A stretch of 64,000 nt of DNA, taken from contig NZ_MCBX01000006.1 in assembly GCF_001723685.1 (NCBI RefSeq), positions 1-64,000 of the forward strand. The letters run 5' to 3'. Position numbers and translations under genes: made by a program. This DNA is from Candidatus Marithrix sp. Canyon 246. GTDB taxonomy: Bacteria > Pseudomonadota > Gammaproteobacteria > Beggiatoales > Beggiatoaceae. The first letter of the stretch is position 1, and each line of letters starts with the position of its first letter. Below the pieces are notes generated by a model. That model was not told the DNA's origin. It worked only from the letters and a program-made list of their open reading frames with translations, and did not search any database. This document shows, piece by piece, positions 10,209-18,716 of this stretch.

Positions 10209-11039
10209 ATGATTTCAACCAAAATAGCCCAACCAGAAGACGCACAAAACATAGTTTCCCTCTTTACAGAAGAAAATAATGATTATCAATGGAATATAAA
10301 AAAATGGGAACACTATTATAAGTCTTATACAGAAGGAACACCCATTTCAATAGTGGCAGAAAAAAATAACCAAATTATTGGTCATTATGGCATACTGCCT
10401 ATACAAATAGCCGATTATAAAGCTATGTTAGGATTACATGCCTATGTATCTAAGGAATATAGAGGGTTTGAAGTTATTTCAAAATTAATGTCTTTCACTT
10501 ATGACTATTGTCAACAAGATAATATTGATATTGTTTGTGCATTTGCAAATGAAAACATGACATTGATTCAGTCTAAATTATTTAAGTGGAATCATATCGG
10601 CAACTTAATATTTTCAGACACTGACACTTTTGATAACAGAATATTAAAAAACAGACCTTTTCAATTTAATTATTCTAATGAATGGTACAAATGGCGTTTT
10701 GGTGTTGATACTGATGTTTATTTAAGTGAATATTCCAGCTTTGATAATCCGATTATTCAACTACTCAAATCAAATCAGGATTATTTTCAAGCTAAAGATT
10801 TTGATTTATCAAAATTTCAATTTTGGGATCCAAATCAATACTCAAGCGGAGCAGAAACGAAATTATATCAACCATTTTCAATAAAAATTTTGAATTCTAA
10901 AGTATCCAATTCCATTTTAGATATTAATCATTGGAAAATAGATATGGGTGATTCTGACACTTTTGTTTATTCTCCCTATCAAACAAAAACTAGGTATAAT
11001 AAGATGAACCCCAAGCAAGCAGCAAAAGACGCGCCATAA
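10209..11039 (+). CDS. GNAT-type N-acetyltransferase, possibly once fused to the next gene
   Basis: 276 residues. The first 150 fit the GNAT fold: an N-terminal ISTKIAQPEDAQNIVSLF, a central HYGILPIQIADYKAMLGLHA and the acetyl-CoA region KEYRGFEVISKLM. The remainder is less conserved. It probably acylates an amino-sugar in this locus. The reading frame continues to 11039 with an 11-residue tail starting at an ATG (11004). Adding one A to the AAAA run at 11024-11027 would join it in frame to the downstream formyltransferase, so the true C-terminus is uncertain. Confidence 0.7.
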   Translation: MISTKIAQPEDAQNIVSLFTEENNDYQWNIKKWEHYYKSYTEGTPISIVAEKNNQIIGHYGILPIQIADYKAMLGLHAYVSKEYRGFEVISKLMSFTYDYCQQDNIDIVCAFANENMTLIQSKLFKWNHIGNLIFSDTDTFDNRILKNRPFQFNYSNEWYKWRFGVDTDVYLSEYSSFDNPIIQLLKSNQDYFQAKDFDLSKFQFWDPNQYSSGAETKLYQPFSIKILNSKVSNSILDINHWKIDMGDSDTFVYSPYQTKTRYNKMNPKQAAKDAP

Positions 11040-11701
11040 TCGCCTCTAGTCGCAACTGGCACCCAAAATTACAAAAACAAGTAGCAAATCGTATTAAAAG
11101 TGATATAATCTTTATTGGAGATAAACAAGATTTAACTGTGGAAAATTTAGAAACAATCGGAGCAAAGACGATTTTTTTTCCACATTGGTCATACATTATC
11201 CCAGCAGAAATCTATGAAAACTATGAATGTGTTATATTTCACATGACAGACTTGCCATTTGGACGCGGAGGTAGCCCCTTACAAAATTTGATTGAACGCG
11301 GTATTTATGAAACTAAAATTTCGGCTTTACGTTGTGTCAAAGAACTGGATGCTGGACCTATTTATATGAAAAGACCATTATCTCTATATGGCACTGCTCA
11401 AGAAATTTACATGCGTGCCAATCAAATTATTGAAGATATGATAGTATCTATAATACTAGAACAACCGCAACCACAAGCTCAACAAGGTGAAGCAGTTATA
11501 TTTAAGCGGCGTAAACAAAGTGAAAGTAATATAAAATCATTAAAAACATTAGGAAAAGTACATGACTATATTCGTATGTTAGACGCTGAAGGCTATCCAA
11601 AAGCCTTTATAGAAACAGAACATTTAAAATTTGAATTTAGCCGCGTGTCTCGAAAATTAGATCATTTATTGGCAGACGTGGTGATTAAAACATTAAATTA
11701 A
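11004..11701 (+). CDS. Formyltransferase-family protein, 5' end out of frame
   Basis: Second formyltransferase-like gene of the locus, with FHMTDLPFGRGGSPLQNLI carrying the HxxxLPxxxG-type motif and KELDAGPIYMK the catalytic Asp. The longest stretch with a usual start is GTG 11138 to 11701 (187 residues), but clearly conserved sequence (AIIASSRNWHPKL) precedes it in the same frame without any start codon. The ATG at 11004 would supply the start if the A run at 11024-11027 had five instead of four bases. It is either a frameshifted gene, a slippery phase-variable tract, or a sequencing error. Confidence 0.65.
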
Positions 11702-11714
11702 CTGGTGATAAATC

Positions 11715-11918
11715 ATGAATGCTCAATTAATTTTAGAAGATAAATTAATAAATCAAGCCATGCGTATAACTGGTAAAAATACCCCTCAAGAAGTAGTAAC
11801 TTTTGCCTTGAAAAAATTACTATTTCAAAAAGATAGTTTAAGTCAAGCTTTTGGTAAATATCCTTGGGAAGGTGATCTTGACGCTATGAGAAGTGATATA
11901 AAACATGTTAGTAGTTGA
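11715..11918 (+). CDS. VapB-type antitoxin
   Basis: A 67-residue protein with the start of a ribbon-helix-helix/VapB-like DNA-binding part (LILEDKLINQAMRITGKNTPQEVVTFAL) and a short acidic/aromatic toxin-binding tail (PWEGDLDAMRSD). The sequence resembles the DUF2191 group that partners PIN toxins. Its end overlaps the next gene by 14 bases, the usual arrangement of these pairs. It likely represses its own operon together with the toxin. Confidence 0.75.
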   Translation: MNAQLILEDKLINQAMRITGKNTPQEVVTFALKKLLFQKDSLSQAFGKYPWEGDLDAMRSDIKHVSS

Positions 11919-12300
11919 TAGTTCAGTATGGATAGATTATTTTAATGGTAAAGAAACGCCTCAAACATTATTTTTACGGGATGACGCGCCACGAGATCAG
12001 ATATTAGTTGGTGATCTAATCTTATGCGAAGTATTACAAGGATTTAAACATCAAAAACATTTTGAAAATGCGAAAAAATTACTTTTCAGTTTTGCTTATC
12101 AAGATATGGCGGGTAGTAAAATTGCCTTAAAATCGGCTGAAAATTATCGGCAATTACGTTCTCGTGGTGTTACCATACGTAAAACCATTGATGTTATCAT
12201 TGCAACTTTTTGCATTCAAAATGAACATCAATTACTCCATTCAGATCGTGATTTTGATGCCATAGAAACCAATCTTCCATTACAAGTTTACCATCCTTGA
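11905..12300 (+). CDS. VapC-type PIN-domain toxin
   Basis: 131 residues with the full set of PIN acidic residues: Asp5 in VVDSSVWIDYF, Glu42 in LILCEVLQG, Asp96 in RKTIDVIIATF and Asp114/Asp116 in HSDRDFD. Such proteins are Mg-dependent RNases that cut tRNA or rRNA when not held by the antitoxin. With the gene upstream it forms the second toxin-antitoxin pair inside the glycan operon. All catalytic positions look intact, so it is probably active. Confidence 0.85.
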   Translation: MLVVDSSVWIDYFNGKETPQTLFLRDDAPRDQILVGDLILCEVLQGFKHQKHFENAKKLLFSFAYQDMAGSKIALKSAENYRQLRSRGVTIRKTIDVIIATFCIQNEHQLLHSDRDFDAIETNLPLQVYHP

Positions 12301-12304
12301 ATGA

Positions 12305-12994
12305 ATGAAAAATAAAATAGCAATAATAGCCGCCCACCCCGATGACGAAATCCTCGGCTGCGGAGCCACAATGGCAAAACATATTCAGGCTGGAGACGAA
12401 GTTTCTGTCTTAATCATGGCAGAAGGCATTACCAGCCGTGATCAGCAACGTAATCGTAACGCTCGTTCAGAAGAACTGTCAGAACTAGCTGAAACAGCAA
12501 TAGCGGCAAATAAAATTTTAGGCGTAACATCAGTAACATTAAAAAATTTTCCTGATAATCGCATGGACTCTATTGACAGATTAGATATTATAAAAACTAT
12601 AGAAAACTTTATTGAAAAACAACAACCAGATATAATTTATACCCATTATAATAACGATTTAAATATAGATCATAGGCGTATTAATGAGGCAGTTGTTACC
12701 GCATGTCGTCCACAACCCGGTTCAACTGTTAAAAGCTTATTATTTTTTGAAGTAGCATCAAGTACTGAATGGCAAATACCCAATACTTTTTCACCCAATT
12801 GGTTTGTTGATGTATCAGAAACTTTAAACTTAAAACTAAAAGCCTTAGAAGCTTACCAATCTGAAATGCGCCCATACCCTCATGCGCGTTCTATTCAAGC
12901 TGTTGAACATTTGGCACGCTGGCGTGGTGCAAGTGTTGGCGTTGAAGCGGCAGAGGGATTTGTGTTGGGAAGGACATTAATTAACAAAATATGA
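12305..12994 (+). CDS. PIG-L family deacetylase
   Basis: 229 residues beginning with the zinc-binding AAHPDDEILGCG (AHPDDE motif) and later THYNNDLNIDHR with the third ligand His. The family removes N-acetyl groups from sugars such as GlcNAc-PI or related glycans. Homologues are common in nonulosonic-acid loci, where they may prepare a free amine for another acyl group. This would fit the formyl- and acyl-transfer genes here, though the substrate is inferred. Its ATGA overlaps the second pseI. Confidence 0.85.
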   Translation: MKNKIAIIAAHPDDEILGCGATMAKHIQAGDEVSVLIMAEGITSRDQQRNRNARSEELSELAETAIAANKILGVTSVTLKNFPDNRMDSIDRLDIIKTIENFIEKQQPDIIYTHYNNDLNIDHRRINEAVVTACRPQPGSTVKSLLFFEVASSTEWQIPNTFSPNWFVDVSETLNLKLKALEAYQSEMRPYPHARSIQAVEHLARWRGASVGVEAAEGFVLGRTLINKI

Positions 12995-14034
12995 AAAATA
13001 CAACACTAAAAATAGGCAAACAGCACCCACCTTTCATAATAGCGGAAATGTCAGGCAATCATAATCAATCCTTAGAACGCGCTCTAAATATTGTAGAAGC
13101 AGCGGCTAAAGCGGGTGCCCATGCCTTAAAACTTCAAACATATACCGCAGATACCATGACATTAGACTTAGATGAAGGCGAATTTTTCATCTCAGATTCT
13201 GACAGTCTATGGCAAGGGCAATCACTGTATAAATTATATCAAGAAGCCTATACGCCTTGGGAATGGCATGAGCCAATTTTCAAACGTTGCCAAGAATTAG
13301 GTATGATTGGTTTTAGTAGCCCCTTTGATGAAACCGCAGTGGATTTTCTAGAAACATTAAATGTACCCTGTTACAAAATAGCCTCATTTGAAAACACAGA
13401 TTTACCGCTAATACGTAAAGTTGCCGCTACTGGAAAACCCATGATTATTTCAACGGGTATGGCAACAGTGGCAGAATTAGATGAAACAGTACGTGAAGCA
13501 AAAAAAGCCGGATGTAAAGACTTAATTCTGTTAAAATGCACCAGCACATATCCAGCCACCCCTGAAAATACTAATATTTTAACCATACCGCATATGCGAG
13601 AACTATTTAAATGTGAAGTAGGCTTATCAGATCATACAATGGGTATTGGTGTAGGCGTTGCCAGTGTAGCATTAGGAGCAACTGTCATTGAAAAACATTT
13701 CACCTTAAGCCGTGCAGATGGCGGAGTAGATTCTGCATTCTCAATGGAACCAGAAGAAATGCAAGCACTTGTGGTAGAAACACAACGCGCATGGCAAGCT
13801 TTGGGAGAAATAAAATATGGAACTACAGAAGTAGAAACCAAATCAAAGGTATTTAGACGCTCACTTTATATTGGTGAAGATATGAAGGCAGGAGATGTGT
13901 TGACGGAAAAAAATCTTAGGATAATTCGTCCGGGGATGGGGTTGTCGCCTAAATATTATGATATTTTATTGGGGAAAAAGGTTAATCGGCATGTTAAGAA
14001 AGGTGTGCCAGTTTCTTGGGGATTGTTAGGGTAA
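12991..14034 (+). CDS. pseI: Pseudaminic acid synthase, copy 2
   Basis: 347 residues, closely similar along its whole length to the gene at 9140 but with the more usual active-site loop KLQTYTADTMTLD. Other motifs are PFIIAEMSGNHNQSLERAL, SDHTMGIG and the C-terminal SAF domain. It is coupled by four bases to the PIG-L gene, and the flippase begins directly after its stop. Of the two copies this is the likelier standard PseI. Confidence 0.92.
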   Translation: MKNTTLKIGKQHPPFIIAEMSGNHNQSLERALNIVEAAAKAGAHALKLQTYTADTMTLDLDEGEFFISDSDSLWQGQSLYKLYQEAYTPWEWHEPIFKRCQELGMIGFSSPFDETAVDFLETLNVPCYKIASFENTDLPLIRKVAATGKPMIISTGMATVAELDETVREAKKAGCKDLILLKCTSTYPATPENTNILTIPHMRELFKCEVGLSDHTMGIGVGVASVALGATVIEKHFTLSRADGGVDSAFSMEPEEMQALVVETQRAWQALGEIKYGTTEVETKSKVFRRSLYIGEDMKAGDVLTEKNLRIIRPGMGLSPKYYDILLGKKVNRHVKKGVPVSWGLLG

Positions 14035-15297
14035 ATGTCTCAATCATCAAAACAAGTTCAACCAAAATACAACATAGGTGGTGTCTTTCTACGTTTAATC
14101 AGCATTGGTGGTAAGTTTTTACTGGTAATGTTCATTGCCAAGTACATGACACTTGAAGAACTGGGTATATATGGACTGTTTGTCGTTACCAGCAATCTTG
14201 TCATGTATGTGTTGGGATTTGAATTTTATGGATATGCGACTCGTGAACTAATTAAACATGACGCTTCGTCACGCTCTCAAATTGTATGGAATCAAGGGCT
14301 TTTTCATAGTGTTGCCTATCTCATTATCATGCCGCTTATTATCAGTGTCTTTTGGTTAAATGTGCTACCTTGGACTTTAGTTGTATGGTTTTATCTAGTA
14401 TTAGTTGGTACGCACATTAGTCAAGAATTGACACGAATTTTAATAGCAGTGTCTCGCCCACTTGCAGCTTATGTTGTTGCAGCAGGAACACATGGTTTTT
14501 GGGTATTTCCAGTGGTTTTGTTAATGGTGATTGAACCCAATTTTAGAACATTGAATTTTATTTTAGGTACTTGGGCAATAGCTGGGTTATTGTCTTCAGT
14601 GGCAGGGATTTTTTATCTTAAAAAGATTGGATTGTTAGAATTTAAAGCGGTTAGTACAGATTGGTCGTGGGTTATTAAAGGATTGAAAATTTGTTGGATT
14701 TTTTTTATAATTTCTTTGTGTTATCAGGTTATTGCACTATCAGATAGATATTTCATTCAATTTTTTTTAGGGGAAGCCTCTGTAGGTGTTTATACTTTTT
14801 TTGTCAGTATTGCCCGTGTGCTACAAGATATTATTTCTACGGGTATTACAGCGGTACTTTTTCCATTGCTTGTTGCTAGTTATCACAACGCAGATGTTGA
14901 AAGTTGGCGTTTGCATATTAAGCAAATGACTCGTGATGTCACGATAGCAACGGTTTTATTATTTCCACTTTTTATTATTGGTATTTATATATTATTACCT
15001 CTATTAGGGAAAGAACAGTTTTATCAGGAATTAACAAGTTACATAATATTATTAGTTTCTTCTGCCATTTTAAACTTGGCATTAATTCCTCATTATATTC
15101 TTTATGCCAGAAGGGCAGATTTACCGCTTTTGTATGCAACATTAAGTGGTGCTATTTTAAATGTGATACTAAACTGTATATTAGTACCATTCTACGGTAT
15201 CATGGGTGCTGCGATTGCTACTAGCATTTCGTTTGCTTTTATGGCAATGTTAAAATTAATTTATTCATTTAAATATAATCTTTATGAACTCAAGTAA
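14035..15297 (+). CDS. Polysaccharide flippase (Wzx/MATE-like)
   Basis: A 420-residue membrane protein with about twelve hydrophobic segments and the polysaccharide-transporter look of the MOP superfamily: FLRLISIGGKFLLVMFIAKY near the N-terminus and a later GEASVGVYTFFVSIARVLQD. Its likely task is to flip the undecaprenyl-linked repeat unit containing the nonulosonic acid to the periplasm. The ATG follows the pseI stop with no gap, and its own end overlaps the next gene by 14 bases. Confidence 0.85.
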   Translation: MSQSSKQVQPKYNIGGVFLRLISIGGKFLLVMFIAKYMTLEELGIYGLFVVTSNLVMYVLGFEFYGYATRELIKHDASSRSQIVWNQGLFHSVAYLIIMPLIISVFWLNVLPWTLVVWFYLVLVGTHISQELTRILIAVSRPLAAYVVAAGTHGFWVFPVVLLMVIEPNFRTLNFILGTWAIAGLLSSVAGIFYLKKIGLLEFKAVSTDWSWVIKGLKICWIFFIISLCYQVIALSDRYFIQFFLGEASVGVYTFFVSIARVLQDIISTGITAVLFPLLVASYHNADVESWRLHIKQMTRDVTIATVLLFPLFIIGIYILLPLLGKEQFYQELTSYIILLVSSAILNLALIPHYILYARRADLPLLYATLSGAILNVILNCILVPFYGIMGAAIATSISFAFMAMLKLIYSFKYNLYELK

Positions 15298-16678
15298 TTC
15301 ATCAACATCTATCTTGTTTATTTTGCCTGATTGCCCCGGATTTTTTGTTGAATTAGCGTATAAAATAGCTAAACAGTTAAAACAAGAAGAAATAGAGTGT
15401 ATATTTGCTGTAACAAGCCCTTATTACAAAAAGTTTAAAAAGGTTCCATTAGAACAAGTGGGTACAGTTCATTATTTTTCTGAGTTTTTGCAATCCTCTT
15501 TCAGTTCTGATGATTTAAAAAATGTAGAATTAGATTACTGGCTTGTTTATCCAACATTTGTTCGTCAACGCTATTTTTTGGGAAAACATGCTAATCAATG
15601 GGATACTTATCGTAAAACTGTGTTGTTTTATCGTTATTTATTTGAAAAGTATCGAACATTGAAATTAGTATGGAGTGAACCCCCATCTTGTGCTTTTATA
15701 TGTGTTGGTTATTCCGAATCTAAAAAACGTCAATTGCCATTTTTGGGATATCAAGTTGCACGTGTTCCCGGATTTTTTAATATTGGAATTAATTTACAAA
15801 TCACAAAAATGTTAAAAAATCCAACACCGCCAAGCTACATAGTAAAAGCTGAGGATACACCTGATTATCAAAAAGTTCCTCAAAGTTCGTTAGCCAAAAC
15901 CTCTGCTTGGTATTTTTTTAAAGGAAGTGGGAAAAAACTATGGCAGGCTATTCAAAGTGATTTGTTTCAAACTTCTTTGGAAACAGGTACAAGTATTGCG
16001 AAATGGCAAATTAAAAGTTATTGGAAAATCTTTTCAAGAAAATTTTATTATGACTATCTGACTATATTTACCTCAGTTTTTAATCACCTTCACACACCAT
16101 TATCTGAGGATATTAATTTCTTATTTCCACTTCATTATCGCCCTGAAGCTTCAACTTCTGTTCTAGCTCCTTTTTATGAAGATGATTTAGAAACTATTAA
16201 GAATATTGCTTTTTCTTTACCTCATGGAGCTTATCTTTATGTGAAGGAACATTCAGGGGCAGTTGGCAATAGAAGTCTTTCGTTTTATAAAGAAATTTTA
16301 ACTTATCCTAATGTGCGATTAATGGATATTGATTTTCCAGTTAAAGAAAATTGGCATCTTTTGAATGGCATAGTTACATTAACGAGTACGATGGGATTTG
16401 AGGCAAGTCAGCAAGGTGTTCCAGTTTTACTATTAGGTAGAGTTTTTTATGAAAATTATCCCGGAGTAAGACGAATACAAAGTTGGGAACAACTCCGTCA
16501 AGAATTAGCATCAGTTGCTAAATTAGAACGCGGAAAACCAACAAATGAGCCTATGGAACGTTATTTAGAAGTTTGTTTTCAAGGGAGTTTTAATTATATG
16601 GCTGATGAGGTACTTGAGGTTGATAATATTGAAAAGCTTATTCTGCCGATTAAAGCTCAATTAAATCATCAAAATTAA
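15284..16678 (+). CDS. Capsule-synthesis-type transferase (KpsS/KpsC-like)
   Basis: 464 residues without membrane segments. The C-terminal third has the features of the capsule polysaccharide biosynthesis family (PF05159-like): FPLHYRPEAST, LYVKEHSGAVGNRS, and GIVTLTSTMGFEASQQGVPVLLLG, the sugar-nucleotide-binding part seen in Kdo transferases. Since those enzymes use CMP-Kdo, a nine-carbon relative of the sugar made here, this is a good candidate for the CMP-pseudaminic acid transferase. That assignment is inference; the middle of the protein is not recognised. Confidence 0.6.
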   Translation: MNSSNSSTSILFILPDCPGFFVELAYKIAKQLKQEEIECIFAVTSPYYKKFKKVPLEQVGTVHYFSEFLQSSFSSDDLKNVELDYWLVYPTFVRQRYFLGKHANQWDTYRKTVLFYRYLFEKYRTLKLVWSEPPSCAFICVGYSESKKRQLPFLGYQVARVPGFFNIGINLQITKMLKNPTPPSYIVKAEDTPDYQKVPQSSLAKTSAWYFFKGSGKKLWQAIQSDLFQTSLETGTSIAKWQIKSYWKIFSRKFYYDYLTIFTSVFNHLHTPLSEDINFLFPLHYRPEASTSVLAPFYEDDLETIKNIAFSLPHGAYLYVKEHSGAVGNRSLSFYKEILTYPNVRLMDIDFPVKENWHLLNGIVTLTSTMGFEASQQGVPVLLLGRVFYENYPGVRRIQSWEQLRQELASVAKLERGKPTNEPMERYLEVCFQGSFNYMADEVLEVDNIEKLILPIKAQLNHQN

Positions 16679-16684
16679 GTCATT

Positions 16685-17959
16685 ATGTTAAGTATTTCAA
16701 AAGAAAAACTTGCCGAAATTTTACTTTTTATATTACTACTTCTGGTGTTTATTGATGTAGAACCTTTTCATATCTATAAATACTCAATGATGGAAAGTAG
16801 TGAAGGTAATATTAAAAGGCAAATTGCATATTTGTTAGTTTGTTTACCATCCATATTAATTGCTTTTATATATTCCAATCGTTTTAGATTGCAATTTAAA
16901 AAAGAACTAATCATTTTATTTTTATTATTATGGTGTTTTCTTAGTATAGCATGGTCTGATGCTCCATCTATTTCTTTTAGAAGATTAGTTGCAACAATAT
17001 TAATTGTTTACGCAATAATGTCGTTATTGGCTATGGTAACAAACCAAGAAAATTTATTGAAAATACTTTTATTGACATCTGGAATAACTATTTTTATAAA
17101 CTGCATTGGAATTATTTTTTTACCGAAGTTGTCTATTATTCAAAGCGGTTCCCAAAGTGGATTATGGAAAGGTCTTCATGAGGGAAAAAATATAGCAGGA
17201 AATGTTAGTGCAATATTTACGATTATGTGGTTTTGGGCTGGCTTAATTTTCCCTAAATGGAAAAAATATTTTTGGCTTATTAGCTTATTATGTGTTGTAT
17301 TTTTATTTAATACTGCATCAAAAACACCTATTATCGTTTTATTTTTATCATTCATTATTACTTATTCTTTGTGGAAGGGAGTAAGAAATATAATCAATTT
17401 TTCTTTTTTATTGTGGTTTGTCGCAACAATTTCGATTATTGGTATAGCTATCCTTTCTTTTGTATCATTTGATGAAATTATTTTATTTGTTTTTAACGAT
17501 CCAAGATATGTAGGATTTACTGGTAGAACAGATGTATGGGCATACTTGATAGAGAATATTATACAACATCCACTCTTGGGAGTAGGTTATGAAGCATTTT
17601 GGACAGTTGGAGAAAATTCACGTTCTCTCGGAATTAGTGTTGCTTGGGCACAAGAAACAATTCATGGTCATCAAGGTTATTTAGATATATTAACAACAAT
17701 AGGCATACCCGGATTTATTTTACTTATTTTATTTATGTTTTCAGCATTTAATAAAATTTTTGTTTTTAGAAAAGCAAAAATTTTACCCGTATTTATGTTT
17801 TATAATATCTTGATTTTCGGCTTAATATATAATTTAACCGAAAGTACCCTATTACATAAATACCATTTTATGTGGGTACTCATGTTAATAAGTATTTTTC
17901 AACTACGTATAAATTACATACAAAGAAAAACACCCTATGAACACCCCAACCCAAGCTAA
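16685..17959 (+). CDS. O-antigen polymerase/ligase-like membrane protein (Wzy/WaaL)
   Basis: 424 residues with roughly ten to twelve membrane helices and one large periplasmic loop containing YVGFTGRTDVWAYLIENI, HPLLGVGYEAFW and HGHQGYLDILTTIGIPG, the pattern of the O-antigen ligase/polymerase family. It would join repeat units or attach the chain to a lipid carrier. From sequence alone Wzy and WaaL cannot be separated. The 3' end overlaps the next gene by 23 bases. Confidence 0.8.
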   Translation: MLSISKEKLAEILLFILLLLVFIDVEPFHIYKYSMMESSEGNIKRQIAYLLVCLPSILIAFIYSNRFRLQFKKELIILFLLLWCFLSIAWSDAPSISFRRLVATILIVYAIMSLLAMVTNQENLLKILLLTSGITIFINCIGIIFLPKLSIIQSGSQSGLWKGLHEGKNIAGNVSAIFTIMWFWAGLIFPKWKKYFWLISLLCVVFLFNTASKTPIIVLFLSFIITYSLWKGVRNIINFSFLLWFVATISIIGIAILSFVSFDEIILFVFNDPRYVGFTGRTDVWAYLIENIIQHPLLGVGYEAFWTVGENSRSLGISVAWAQETIHGHQGYLDILTTIGIPGFILLILFMFSAFNKIFVFRKAKILPVFMFYNILIFGLIYNLTESTLLHKYHFMWVLMLISIFQLRINYIQRKTPYEHPNPS

Positions 17960-18716
17960 CCTAGATTATTACAACAACTTATATGGCCATCGCAACCCCT
18001 TACTACACTGGTTTCATGGTCGTATTTCTTTTGATCAACAATCTAAAACCAAGCTGAATCGTATGCTATTAATACCAATTATAAAAAAACTGATAAAAAA
18101 TCAAGATAGTGTTCGAGTACTGGATTATGGCTGTGGTTGGGGTACATTTCTTTTAAGTTTACCACGTAAAAATATTCAGGCTTACGGTTTTGATATAGTT
18201 GAAAACACAATTAAGACGCTTGAAAAAACAATGCGAATGCGTGGGCGAAAATTACATCGTATTGAATTAAATAAAGGTAATGAAATTAATCCTCAAGGAT
18301 TTGATGTAATTTTGTGTTCTCATGTATTGGAACATGTGGAATCTGATTTAGCATTATTACAATCTTTTAAAGCGGCATTGCGTTCTGGAGGTTATTTACT
18401 GATTAATGTACCGATTAATGAAGTTTGGGACGATCCAAAACATGTAAGACATTATGATGCAAAAATATTAGCTGAAAAAATGAATCAAATTGGAATGAAT
18501 GTAATAACAAGTACAGAAGAAGATCGTTGGACAGGTTTTCTGTTGCAACATGAAACAACTGGCAATTTAGGACGTTTAACTGCGATTAGTTTGAGAGCTT
18601 TTCGTGCCTTACTTGCCGTTATGCCTTTATTTTTAGTTCGGTGGAGTGAAAAGCTGTTGTTAAAGTCAACTCCGACTCAACAATTATTGATGTTGGCAAG
18701 TAAAGCAGATGATTAA
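17937..18716 (+). CDS. Class I SAM-dependent methyltransferase
   Basis: 259 residues with motif I VLDYGCGWGTFLLSL around residue 60, an acidic end of strand 2 (YGFDIVENTI) and the post-I region FDVILCSHVLEHVESD. This is a Methyltransf_11-type domain. Placed between polymerase and glycosyltransferase genes, it probably methylates a sugar hydroxyl of the repeat unit or chain end. It overlaps both neighbours, so it is part of the operon. Confidence 0.8.
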   Translation: MNTPTQANLDYYNNLYGHRNPLLHWFHGRISFDQQSKTKLNRMLLIPIIKKLIKNQDSVRVLDYGCGWGTFLLSLPRKNIQAYGFDIVENTIKTLEKTMRMRGRKLHRIELNKGNEINPQGFDVILCSHVLEHVESDLALLQSFKAALRSGGYLLINVPINEVWDDPKHVRHYDAKILAEKMNQIGMNVITSTEEDRWTGFLLQHETTGNLGRLTAISLRAFRALLAVMPLFLVRWSEKLLLKSTPTQQLLMLASKADD

